Source: CAIQJJ01 sp964606085
GTDB taxonomy: Bacteria > Chloroflexota > Anaerolineae > Anaerolineales > UBA4823
Length of the DNA stretch: 36,813 nt
Direction of reading: 5' to 3'
Assembly: GCA_964606085.1 (NCBI GenBank)
Contig: CAZSFD010000053.1
Location: 1 to 36,813 of the forward strand
Both the position numbers and the translations under genes were made by a program. This document shows, piece after piece, positions 15,206-22,265 of the stretch (positions within the stretch are counted from its first letter, which is position 1; every line of letters starts with the position of its first letter). The notes under the pieces are model-generated. The model was not told the DNA's origin, did not search any database, and saw only the letters and a list, made by a program, of their open reading frames with translations.

Positions 15206-16476
15206 GCGTCACCTCCTTCGGAGGCGGTTTCGGGCTTTTTCTTGCCGAGCAGTTTTTCCGAGAGCGCCGGAAGGGTCTGGCGCAGGAAGGGCAGTTCGTA
15301 GTTGCCGAACAGGCCCGCCGGGCGCACCAGCATCATAATGATCAGCATCAGCGGGTAGACCACGTAGCGCCACAGTTCCGCACCAGCCGGCAAGATCAGG
15401 CGCAGCGCGCCTTCGAGGACGAGGTAGAACACGAAAGAAGTCAGCAGTGTGCCGGTGATGCTGCCCAGCCCGCCAAAGACGATGATGATCATCGGGTCGA
15501 AGGATTTGATGAAGTTGAAGGTGTTGGGATGCAGAAAGCCGTTGATGTGAGCGTACAGGCCGCCCGCCAGCCCGGCGAACAGGCTGCCGATGACGAAGGT
15601 GAGCGTTTTTTGGGCGGCCACGTCAATGCCCATGGCTTTGGCGGCGATTTCGTCTTCGCGCACTGCGATGATCGCTCGCCCGCTGCTGGAGTGCAGCAGG
15701 TTGCGCGTGACGATCAAAATGACCAGCAAGAACAGCGACACCCACAGCCACGAGGTCATCAATGGGATGCCCACCATGCCGCGGGCGCCCTTCATTTCCT
15801 CGAAGCCGAACATGGTGTCCGAGTTATCGAGCAGCACCTTGACGATGATGGTGAAGCCGAGGGTGGCGATGCCGAAATAGTCTGAGCCGAGGGTCAGCAC
15901 CGGCAGGCCGAAAATGTAACTGACTTCGGCAGCCAGCCCGCCCGCCAGCAGCACAGCGATGAAGAAAACGATCTGGTTGGCCAATGCTACGGGCAAGAAA
16001 TTGAGCAGCGCCGTCACCGGGCCGGTCAGCAGGTTACCGATGAACACGGCCACCGCCCCGGCTGCCACCACCGCGACCAGCGTGATGGCGAAAGCGGAAA
16101 GCGCATCCAGGCCGTGCACGCGTTCCAGTAGTTTGAGCACCCCCCACAGCGCCAGGCCCACCAGCGTCACCAGCAGCAGCAGCACCATCAGCCCGGAGGC
16201 CGAATCTTGCTGTGTCCAGCGGTAGGTCACGTCGGCGGCGGCGTACGCGCCGATGGCGTAGAAACCCCACTGGCCGAGCGAGAACTGCCCGTTGAAGCCG
16301 TAAATCAGGTTCAGGCCAATGCTGACGATGGCCAGCACCGCCCCCTGGCGCAGCAGCGTGGCCCAGAAGTTGTTGAGAATGCCCGTGCTGATCAAAATTT
16401 GCACGAGCAGGATAATGCCCAGGCCGATGCCCAGGAAAAGGACGGTTGGCGAGCGAAGGTCGAGTTTGCGTGTCAT
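15202..16476 (-). CDS. livM: branched-chain amino acid ABC permease LivM
   Basis: This 424-residue permease has about ten hydrophobic segments; together with LivH it forms the membrane channel. The later half holds the cytoplasmic coupling loop around G-R-A-I-I-A-V-R-E-D-E-I-A-A-K-A-M-G, a strong family hallmark. Two ATG codons lie side by side (16479 and 16476). The GGGAGG site is only 2 bases from the first but 5 from the second, so 16476 is preferred. It is longer than many LivM proteins because of an extra hydrophobic hairpin near residues 95-160. The stop is shared with the livG start. Confidence 0.9.
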   Translation of the reverse strand: MTRKLDLRSPTVLFLGIGLGIILLVQILISTGILNNFWATLLRQGAVLAIVSIGLNLIYGFNGQFSLGQWGFYAIGAYAAADVTYRWTQQDSASGLMVLLLLVTLVGLALWGVLKLLERVHGLDALSAFAITLVAVVAAGAVAVFIGNLLTGPVTALLNFLPVALANQIVFFIAVLLAGGLAAEVSYIFGLPVLTLGSDYFGIATLGFTIIVKVLLDNSDTMFGFEEMKGARGMVGIPLMTSWLWVSLFLLVILIVTRNLLHSSSGRAIIAVREDEIAAKAMGIDVAAQKTLTFVIGSLFAGLAGGLYAHINGFLHPNTFNFIKSFDPMIIIVFGGLGSITGTLLTSFVFYLVLEGALRLILPAGAELWRYVVYPLMLIIMMLVRPAGLFGNYELPFLRQTLPALSEKLLGKKKPETASEGGDA

Positions 16477-16486
16477 CATTGCCTCC

Positions 16487-17614
16487 CTACGCCTTCTCGC
16501 GTTCTGGCTCGCCAAAGATGCCCGTGGGGCGCACCAGCAGCACCAAAATCAGGATGGCGAAGGCTACCGCGTCACGCATGGGCGTTGAAATATACGAAGC
16601 GCTCATCACCTCGGCCTGGCCCATGATCAACGCGCCCACCACCGCCCCAGGGATGCTGCCAATGCCGCCCATCACCGCCGCCACAAAAGCCTTTAGGCCG
16701 GGCATGATGCCCATGGTAAAGACCACCTGCGGGTAGGCGATGGCGTAGAGCATCCCTCCCGCCCCGGCCAGCGCCGCACCGATGGCAAAGGTAACAGAAA
16801 TGATCGTGTTGACGGGGATGCCCATCAGTCGGGCGGTGGCCTTGTCATACGAAACGGCGCGCATGGCCTTGCCCACCTTCGTCTGCCGCACGATGAATTG
16901 CAGCAGCGCCAGCAGCAGCAGTGAGACGATCATGATGATCAGCAGGATGTTGGAGAATAACACCGCTCCGGCTGGCGGTTCTGTGCCAGGAACCAGGCGT
17001 TGAATGCCGTTTTGGATGTACCATGTGCTGACTTCAAACGGGCGCTGGTTGGTGATGAAGTTGGATGAAAAGACAAAATCGAGCGCGCCGAAGTATTCGA
17101 GGAAAAAGGAGACGCCAATGGCGGTGATCAACGCCGAGATGCGGGCAGCGTTGCGCAGCGGTTTATAGGCCACGCGTTCGATGGTGACAGCCAGCAGGGC
17201 GCATGCCGACATCGAGAGCAGCATCACCGTCACCGAACCGATCACGATCCCGGCCATCTCTGGCATGCCCGGAAAGAGCGCAAACGGCCATAGGTGCAGC
17301 TTGATGCGGCTGACGGCGAAATAGCTGATGAACGCCCCATACATGAACACGTCGCCGTGGGCGAAGTTGATCAGGCGCACGATGCCGTAGACCATTGTGT
17401 ATCCCAGGGCGATCAACGCATAAACGAAGCCCAACTGTAAACCATTGACCAATTGCTGAAAGAACAAGCCCGGCGATTTTGCCGCTTCGCTGCCCACCCA
17501 CAGGACAATCCCAATCGCCAACAGGATCAGCATGGCTTTGCCGATCCAACCCCCTTGAATAATGCGCCCGCCCAATGATGGCGGACCAGATGGTCGAGCA
17601 AGAGAACTTTCCAT
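16487..17614 (-). CDS. livH: branched-chain amino acid ABC permease LivH
   Basis: The 375-residue permease contains the family sequence G-L-V... with A-L-I-A-L-G-Y-T-M-V-Y-G near the first third and the coupling loop G-K-A-M-R-A-V-S-Y-D-K-A-T-A-R-L-M-G later. It has an extra N-terminal part of about 35 residues before the first helix. I chose ATG 17614, which follows an AAAGG site. The frame stays open upstream to 17647, but that part overlaps a repeat. A long loop near residues 165-200 contains a Pro-Gly stretch. It starts about 150 bases after livK, behind two palindromic structures. Confidence 0.9.
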   Translation of the reverse strand: MESSLARPSGPPSLGGRIIQGGWIGKAMLILLAIGIVLWVGSEAAKSPGLFFQQLVNGLQLGFVYALIALGYTMVYGIVRLINFAHGDVFMYGAFISYFAVSRIKLHLWPFALFPGMPEMAGIVIGSVTVMLLSMSACALLAVTIERVAYKPLRNAARISALITAIGVSFFLEYFGALDFVFSSNFITNQRPFEVSTWYIQNGIQRLVPGTEPPAGAVLFSNILLIIMIVSLLLLALLQFIVRQTKVGKAMRAVSYDKATARLMGIPVNTIISVTFAIGAALAGAGGMLYAIAYPQVVFTMGIMPGLKAFVAAVMGGIGSIPGAVVGALIMGQAEVMSASYISTPMRDAVAFAILILVLLVRPTGIFGEPEREKA

Positions 17615-17627
17615 AGTTGCCTTTATC

Positions 17628-17696
17628 ATTAACCACAAAGGACACACAGGATCACGAAGTATGCCTCAGTGTTCCTTTGTGTCCTTCGTGGTTAAT
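17628..17696. repeat. 23-bp imperfect inverted repeat between livK and livH
   Basis: Arms 17628-17650 and 17674-17696 match as reverse complements at 21 of 23 positions. They read ATTAACCACAAAGGACAC-like at each end around a 23-base spacer. Sequence of this exact style is known to me as a dispersed palindrome in many unrelated bacteria. Its placement inside the operon means it is transcribed. Confidence 0.65.
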
Positions 17697-17712
17697 CTTC
17701 TACACAATAAGG

Positions 17713-17745
17713 GAAAGAGGGAACGGCCTGGCCGTCCCCTCTTTC
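17713..17745 (-). promoter_or_regulatory. intercistronic hairpin after livK
   Basis: The 16-base arms 17713-17728 and 17730-17745 pair fully in the - strand RNA, with a single G-U pair. It lies 20 bases downstream of the livK stop. No proper U-run follows. It would protect the livK message from 3' exonucleases or act as a partial terminator, giving more binding protein than permease, as in other periplasmic-type transport operons. Confidence 0.65.
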
Positions 17746-17765
17746 GTAGCTTGAAAAGAGAACGT

Positions 17766-18917
17766 TTAGGGGGCAACGGTCGCCACGTAGGTGATCTTGC
17801 CGTCTTTCACCTGCAAAATGACGGCGGCTTTGATCGGGTTGTGATCTTTATCGAACGTGATCTTGCCCGAAACGCCGTCCCATGAAATACCAGCCATGGC
17901 ATCCTTCACCTTGTCGGGATCGTCGCTGTTGGCTTTTTCGATGGAGGCGATCAAGATGTTGGTGGCATCGTAAGCCAGGGTAGCCAACGCGTCGGGAACG
18001 ACGGGCTGCCCGTCTTTGGTGTACTTCTTGCCGTAGTTGGCAATCCAGTCCACCACGATCTGGCGGGTGTCATCGGGGGAGTAGTGATTGGTGTAGTACC
18101 CGCCATCCGATGCAGCCAGGTCGAGGTCGGCCGAGTCCCAGCCATCGCCACCCAGGAAGGGGGCGGTGATGCCCTTTTCCTTGGCCTGAGCGGTGACCAG
18201 GTTGACGATGTTGTAATAGTCGGGCAGGTAAACCACATCGGGTTTGGCTTCAGAAACCTTGGCCAGGATGGCGGCGAAATCAGTGTCATCTTTGGTGTAG
18301 GTTTCTTTGCCAACGACCGTGCCGCCGCCCGCCACGAAGGCTGCTTCGAAGGCTTCGGCCAGGCCGCGCACGTAGTCATTGCCCTGGTCGAGCATGATGA
18401 AGGCGGTCTTGGCGCTCAAGTTGTCAAGGGCGAACTTGGCGCCCACGGTGCCCTGGAAGGGGTCAATGAAGCAGGCGCGGAAGGTAAACGGCTTGACCGA
18501 GCCATCTTCGTTGACGGTCACCTTCGAGTTGGTGGAGGTGGGGCTGATCTGCAGGACTTTTTTGTCATTGGCGACCTGCGAAATGGGAATAGAAGCGCTG
18601 GAGCAAACTTCACCGACGATGAACTTGACGCCGTCCTGGTCAATGACCTTGTTGGCCGCATTCAAAGCCGGGTCAGCGGAGCATTGGCTGTCGGCAATCA
18701 CGGGGACAATCTTGCGGCCCATCACGCCGCCCTTGGTATTCCATTCGTCAATGGCGAGCAGTGCGCCATCGCGGGTGGATTCACCGAATGTGGGGACAGC
18801 GCCGGTCAACGGGGCCAAAATGGCGATGTTGATGTCGCCACCTGCCTGGCCGCACGCTGCCAGAACCATGCTGGCAATGATTACCAGCGACAAAACTGCG
18901 AAAATACGCTTAGACAT
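17766..18917 (-). CDS. livK: branched-chain amino acid-type binding lipoprotein LivK
   Basis: This is the extracytoplasmic solute-binding protein of the importer (type I periplasmic-binding fold, Leu/Ile/Val family). ATG 18917 follows a perfect AGGAGG. The 383-residue product opens with a lipoprotein signal ending L-A-A-C, so C22 would be lipidated. The mature part begins with I-A-I-L-A-P-L-T-G, the first strand typical of the family. The S-P-T-S-T-N-S segment in the ligand cleft is also recognisable. The frame is open about 60 codons further upstream, but that part is leader sequence. Amino acids are the likely ligand; other small organic ligands are possible in this family. Confidence 0.92.
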   Translation of the reverse strand: MSKRIFAVLSLVIIASMVLAACGQAGGDINIAILAPLTGAVPTFGESTRDGALLAIDEWNTKGGVMGRKIVPVIADSQCSADPALNAANKVIDQDGVKFIVGEVCSSASIPISQVANDKKVLQISPTSTNSKVTVNEDGSVKPFTFRACFIDPFQGTVGAKFALDNLSAKTAFIMLDQGNDYVRGLAEAFEAAFVAGGGTVVGKETYTKDDTDFAAILAKVSEAKPDVVYLPDYYNIVNLVTAQAKEKGITAPFLGGDGWDSADLDLAASDGGYYTNHYSPDDTRQIVVDWIANYGKKYTKDGQPVVPDALATLAYDATNILIASIEKANSDDPDKVKDAMAGISWDGVSGKITFDKDHNPIKAAVILQVKDGKITYVATVAP

Positions 18918-19115
18918 CTTCTTCCTCCTGAAAGGTTTGGGTTTATATTTGATCTGTGTACTTGGATACGGGGAAAGGGTGATGGGTATTGGGGGCTGGA
19001 CACCTCCTTGAAGGCGAGATTGATCAACGCTCCTGTAACAATAACCCGTCGCTCGCAAACCAAAGGTTTGCGCCACGGCTGTTGAAGCCATTTTCATTTT
19101 TGTAAGACACTTAAG
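18918..19115 (-). promoter_or_regulatory. livK 5' leader with hairpin
   Basis: About 200 nt separate the predicted start site from the livK ATG. It holds a perfect hairpin at 19054-19061/19065-19072 (CGCAAACC, loop of 3). An AAGGAGGT-like ribosome sequence at 19002-19009 has no start codon at a useful distance, and a C-rich stretch lies near 18965-18997. No known riboswitch was recognised. A leader this long suggests post-transcriptional control. Confidence 0.45.
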
Positions 19116-19121
19116 TCAGGC

Positions 19122-19150
19122 ATTCTACACATTCGAGAAAGATGAGTCAA
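19122..19150 (-). promoter_or_regulatory. sigma70-type promoter for the liv operon
   Basis: Read on the - strand, TTGACT (19150-19145), a 17-base spacer and TAGAAT (19127-19122) make a strong housekeeping promoter. Transcription should begin near 19115 and run through livK-H-M-G-F and two further genes to the terminator at 12738-12783. Confidence 0.65.
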
Positions 19151-19194
19151 GACAGAGAATGAAGCCGTATCTTACCCAAATGGGTGATTTTTGA

Positions 19195-19218
19195 TAGGGT
19201 GCGATGGATTTCGCCCTA
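19195..19218. repeat. imperfect palindrome at the 3' end of the cNMP gene
   Basis: TAGGGTGCGA and TTTCGCCCTA pair imperfectly around TGGA and overlap the end of the cyclic-nucleotide-binding gene. On the - strand it is followed by ATCAAAAATC, so it is a poor terminator. It resembles a dispersed GTAGGGCGAAAT-type repeat. Confidence 0.35.
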
Positions 19219-19710
19219 CGCCGGGCGGCGGCGATACAGCCAACCTTCGCGTGTGCGCAGATCGATCAGGCGCAGTTTGAGCGCCAGGTCAACCGCCAGA
19301 TTGTGCATCAGGCGGTAGCCCAGTTGGGGCTGCTGATCGCACAGGGCAATCACCGCATCGCGCGGCAGCACCAGCAAATGGGTGTCATCTTGGGCGGCAC
19401 GGGCGCTGGCCGAACGCAGGCCGCGGTCTACCAGCGTGACCTCGCCAAATGACTGGCCGCGCCAGAACTTTCCGACCACCACCGGGCTGGCTGGCGTCGG
19501 TTCGCCGCTGATCAGGCCGGGGTTGATCAAAATTTCTACCTCACCCTGGGCGATCACGTACAACTCATCGCTGCTGCCGCCCTCAACCAGGATATCATCG
19601 CCAGATGCGTAAATCTTTTCGCGACAAATCCCGGCCACCAATTCCAGTTGCTCGGTGGTGAGGCCATAAAAAATATCAGCCTGTTTCAAAATATGCACAT
19701 ACCGGTTCAT
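19216..19710 (-). CDS. stand-alone cyclic-nucleotide-binding domain protein
   Basis: The 164-residue protein is a single Crp-like effector domain with no helix-turn-helix and no enzymatic domain. The phosphate-binding cassette is recognisable: G-Q-S-F-G-E at 85-90 and L-R-S-A-S-A at 98-103, with R99 in the place of the phosphate-contacting Arg. An insertion of Pro/Gly-rich residues near 64-77 separates two beta strands. AGGAGG lies 7 bases before the ATG. Such stand-alone domains act as sensors bound to other proteins; no partner gene is obvious. It diverges from RNase J and ends just beyond the liv promoter. Confidence 0.85.
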   Translation of the reverse strand: MNRYVHILKQADIFYGLTTEQLELVAGICREKIYASGDDILVEGGSSDELYVIAQGEVEILINPGLISGEPTPASPVVVGKFWRGQSFGEVTLVDRGLRSASARAAQDDTHLLVLPRDAVIALCDQQPQLGYRLMHNLAVDLALKLRLIDLRTREGWLYRRRPA

Positions 19711-19750
19711 CCATCATCCTCCTGAAATATACCGAAAAGTTTAACACATT

Positions 19751-19779
19751 TTGACAAAAGCCGCGCCACATGCTACAAT
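19751..19779 (+). promoter_or_regulatory. near-consensus promoter for RNase J
   Basis: A perfect TTGACA (19751-19756), a 17-base spacer and TACAAT (19774-19779) form the best promoter in the window. The start site should be near 19786, giving a leader of about 140 nt. Confidence 0.8.
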
Positions 19780-19805
19780 GCCGGCGTTTTATCGGTGGCA
19801 AATCA

Positions 19806-19839
19806 CCCCGGCCGGAAATCACCTGCCGGGGCTTTTTTT
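19806..19839 (+). terminator. terminator-like hairpin in RNase J leader
   Basis: A 7-bp GC stem CCCCGGC/GCCGGGG (19806-19812 with 19825-19831) is followed by C and seven T residues. It lies about 20 bases after the predicted start site and no + strand gene ends here, so it can only act as an attenuator of the RNase J transcript. Confidence 0.6.
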
Positions 19840-19929
19840 ATGCAAGGCGCACGACCGTGCGCCCCTACCCAAAAACCACAACACCCCCAGCGGGTGAATT
19901 TTTTTGATAGAAAGAACCCTAAAAAATGA
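19840..19929 (+). CDS. possible 29-codon leader peptide
   Basis: An ATG directly after the T-run of the first hairpin opens a 29-codon frame. Its TGA overlaps the RNase J ATG (ATGA), an arrangement used for translational coupling. There is no good ribosome site and the frame runs through a palindrome and the second hairpin, so it may be chance. Recorded as a possibility only. Confidence 0.2.
   Translation: MQGARPCAPTQKPQHPQRVNFFDRKNPKK
19846..19863. repeat. 8-bp palindrome in RNase J leader
   Basis: GGCGCACG and CGTGCGCC pair perfectly around AC and are followed by CCCTACCC. The style matches the GTAGGGGCGCAC-type dispersed palindromes common in bacterial gaps. It sits between the two terminator-like hairpins and might influence their folding. 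Confidence 0.5.
19882..19905 (+). terminator. second terminator-like hairpin before RNase J
   Basis: CACCC (19882-19886) pairs with GGGTG (19892-19896) and is followed by AA and seven T residues. The stem is short, so termination alone would be weak. It ends 20 bases before the RNase J ATG and could also block ribosome access. Confidence 0.45.
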
Positions 19930-21566
19930 CCGACCACAAACTCCGCATCATCCCCCTGGGAGGCCTGGGGGAAGTGGGGAAAAATATGATGGCTGTGGAA
20001 TATGGCGAGAACATCCTCGTCATTGACGCCGGCCTGATGTTCCCCGAAAACGATATGCTGGGGATTGACTATATCATCCCCGATTTCGAATACCTGCTGA
20101 GCAAACGCCAGAATATCCGCGGCGTGATCATCACCCACGGCCACGAAGACCACACCGGGGCAATCCATCATTTTATGGAGCAGATCAACGCCCCCATCTA
20201 CGCCACCCCGCTCACGCGCGGCCTGGTGGAAATCAAACTGTCACGCGGCGGCCTGCTCGACAAAATGAGCATGAACACCTTCCGCGCCGGCGATACGCTC
20301 GACCTCGGCCCCTTCCAGGTGGAAACCTTCCACGTTTGCCACTCCATCCCCGATGGCGTGGGGCTGGGCATCCAGACCCCTGAGGGGCTGATCGTCCACT
20401 CCGGCGACTTCAAATTTGACCACACCCCCGTAGACAATTGGCCCACCGATTTCGCCAAATTGGGCGAACTTTCCAAGCGCGGGGTGTTGGCGCTGATGTC
20501 TGATTCGACCAACTCAGACCGCGCCGGCTGGACGCCCTCCGAACGTGTGATAGACCCCGCTTTCGACCAGGTTTTCCGCACGGCCAGGGGGCGCATCATC
20601 GTCGCCACGTTTGCCTCGGTCATCTCGCGCATGCAGCAGGTGGCCAATGCCGCCGCCCGCCACGGGCGCAAAATGGCCTTCGTGGGCGCATCTATGAACG
20701 AAAACGCCCGCATGGCCCGCAAGCTCAACTACCTCGAACTGCCCGATGATTTGATGATCAGTGTGGATCAGGCCAAAGGAATGCCCGATAGCCAGGTGGT
20801 GTTGATGTGTACCGGCTCGCAGGGCGAACCATCCTCAATCTTGGGGCGGCTCTCCACCGGCACCAACCGCCAGTTCGACCTGAAACCCGGCGATACGGTT
20901 GTGCTTTCCTCGCACCCCATCCCTGGCAACGAAGAAAACGTCCATAAGACGATCAACCGCCTGTTCCGCCGCGGCGCCGATGTGATCTACGATGCCATCG
21001 CCCCCGTCCACGTCTCCGGCCATGCCAGCCAGGAAGAACAGAAATTGCTGCTCAACCTGGTGCGGCCCAAGTATTTCATCCCCATCCACGGCGAACTGCG
21101 CCACCTGCACCGCCACGCCCGCACTGCCCGCGAGTTGAGTCTGCCCGCCGAACACGTCAAAGTCGTCGAAAATGGACAGGTGGTCGAATTTCAGGGCGGC
21201 AAGATGAGCCTGGGCGAACGCGTGCCGGGCGGCTACGTCTTTGTGGATGGTTCTGGCGTGGGTGACATTGGCCCGCAGGAAATGCGCGAACGCGAAGCCC
21301 TGGCCCGCGATGGCATCATCGTTGTCAGCCTGAAATTACACGATTACGACAACCGCCTGCGCGAAGAACCCGAAATCATCACCCGCGGCTTCATGGGCCA
21401 GGAAGATGACGACGAACTGCTGGCCGCCATGCAGCGCCATATCAACGAAACCGTGCGCCTGAGCAACGGCAACGTGCAAGAAAGCATCCAGCAGGCGCTC
21501 AAAGCGTTCATTTACGGCGAAGTCAAACGCCGCCCGATGATTTTTGTGACGGTGAGTCGCGCCTGA
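19926..21566 (+). CDS. rnj: ribonuclease J
   Basis: RNase J is a zinc-dependent metallo-beta-lactamase/beta-CASP nuclease that matures and degrades RNA, with endonuclease and 5'-3' exonuclease activity. The opening L-R-I-I-P-L-G-G-L-G-E-V-G-K-N is typical. The metal motif H71-G-H-E-D-H76 is intact, H-V-C-H-S-I-P-D follows, and the beta-CASP/zinc residues H-V-S-G-H-A-S and P-I-H-G-E-L-R-H appear later. The 546-residue length is normal, including the C-terminal domain. The start lacks a clear ribosome site, which with the structured leader suggests regulated expression. The last 44 bases overlap the opposing pcm gene. Confidence 0.95.
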   Translation: MTDHKLRIIPLGGLGEVGKNMMAVEYGENILVIDAGLMFPENDMLGIDYIIPDFEYLLSKRQNIRGVIITHGHEDHTGAIHHFMEQINAPIYATPLTRGLVEIKLSRGGLLDKMSMNTFRAGDTLDLGPFQVETFHVCHSIPDGVGLGIQTPEGLIVHSGDFKFDHTPVDNWPTDFAKLGELSKRGVLALMSDSTNSDRAGWTPSERVIDPAFDQVFRTARGRIIVATFASVISRMQQVANAAARHGRKMAFVGASMNENARMARKLNYLELPDDLMISVDQAKGMPDSQVVLMCTGSQGEPSSILGRLSTGTNRQFDLKPGDTVVLSSHPIPGNEENVHKTINRLFRRGADVIYDAIAPVHVSGHASQEEQKLLLNLVRPKYFIPIHGELRHLHRHARTARELSLPAEHVKVVENGQVVEFQGGKMSLGERVPGGYVFVDGSGVGDIGPQEMREREALARDGIIVVSLKLHDYDNRLREEPEIITRGFMGQEDDDELLAAMQRHINETVRLSNGNVQESIQQALKAFIYGEVKRRPMIFVTVSRA

Positions 21567-22215
21567 ACCCCCAATCCCCCACCAGCGGCACGAACGCCAC
21601 GGCCAGCACCGCATGATGCTTGAAGGTTGCGCCGTGGCGTTGCCATAACTCCAGGCTTTGCTGGCCGAACGGACCGGTGGGCAAAATCAGCCGACCGCCA
21701 TCGGCCAGTTGGTCGAGCAGGGGCTGCGGCACTTTCGGGGCGGCAGCCGCCACCAGGATGGCATCGTAGGGGGCGAAAGCGGGCAGGCCGTTCGAGCCAT
21801 CGCCCAGGTGAACCTGCACATTGGGATAAGCCAGGCGTTCAAGCACCTGGCGCGCCTGTTCGGCCAGAGGGGGGTAGCGCTCGATGGTGTGTACCTGCCG
21901 CGCCAGCAGGCCCAGCACCGCCGCCTGGTAGCCTGAACCGGAGCCTACTTCCAGCACCGTTTCGTGGCCCTGTAAGTGCAGCAGTTCGGTCATGTAGGCC
22001 ACGATGTAGGGCTGTGAGATGGTCTGGTCGTGGCCGATGGGCAACGGGTGATCTTCGTAGGCGGCGTGGCGGTATTCAGCAGCCACGAATTCGTGACGCG
22101 GCACGCGGCGCAGGGCATCGAGCAGGCGGGGATCACGAACGCCCCTGGCTTCGATCTGCCTGGCGACCATCTGCAAGCGTTCCATCCTGAATGAATCGGG
22201 CGCGCTATCTTCCAT
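21523..22215 (-). CDS. pcm: protein-L-isoaspartate O-methyltransferase
   Basis: This repair enzyme methylates isoaspartyl residues in damaged proteins using S-adenosylmethionine. Family signatures are clear: V-P-R-H-E-F-V (38-44), G-H-D-Q-T-I-S-Q-P-Y (61-70) and the SAM-binding V-L-E-V-G-S-G-S-G-Y-Q (87-97). At 230 residues it is slightly longer than usual. The extra C-terminal residues, rich in Ser, Gly and Arg, are read from the antisense of the rnj 3' end and look like a read-on tail. ATG 22215 follows a weak AAGG; an in-frame ATG at 22185 is possible. Confidence 0.92.
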   Translation of the reverse strand: MEDSAPDSFRMERLQMVARQIEARGVRDPRLLDALRRVPRHEFVAAEYRHAAYEDHPLPIGHDQTISQPYIVAYMTELLHLQGHETVLEVGSGSGYQAAVLGLLARQVHTIERYPPLAEQARQVLERLAYPNVQVHLGDGSNGLPAFAPYDAILVAAAAPKVPQPLLDQLADGGRLILPTGPFGQQSLELWQRHGATFKHHAVLAVAFVPLVGDWGFRRDSPSQKSSGGV

Positions 22216-22223
22216 GCCTTGAT

Positions 22224-22229
22224 TATAAT
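22224..22229 (+). promoter_or_regulatory. -10 box before the polysaccharide locus
   Basis: A perfect TATAAT lies 37 bases before the flippase ATG, in the gap between the diverging pcm and flippase genes. No good -35 is visible. The same bases also read TATAAT, shifted by two, on the - strand, so it could serve pcm if that gene starts at 22185. Confidence 0.4.
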
Positions 22230-22265
22230 GGGCGGCATCTTTTCGATAAAGCGCAGCATAACTCG

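Noticed and set aside
18918..19097. 60-codon N-terminal extension of livK
   Set aside because: The lipoprotein signal and a perfect AGGAGG place the start at 18917; the extension is untranslated leader.
19171..19190. Small hairpin ACCCAAATGGGT followed by T-run on the + strand
   Set aside because: The stem is only 4-5 bp and no + strand transcript is known to end here; on the - strand it has no U-run.
19726..19731. Possible -10 (TATATT) for the cNMP gene on the - strand
   Set aside because: It is too close to the ribosome site and has no -35 at a proper distance.
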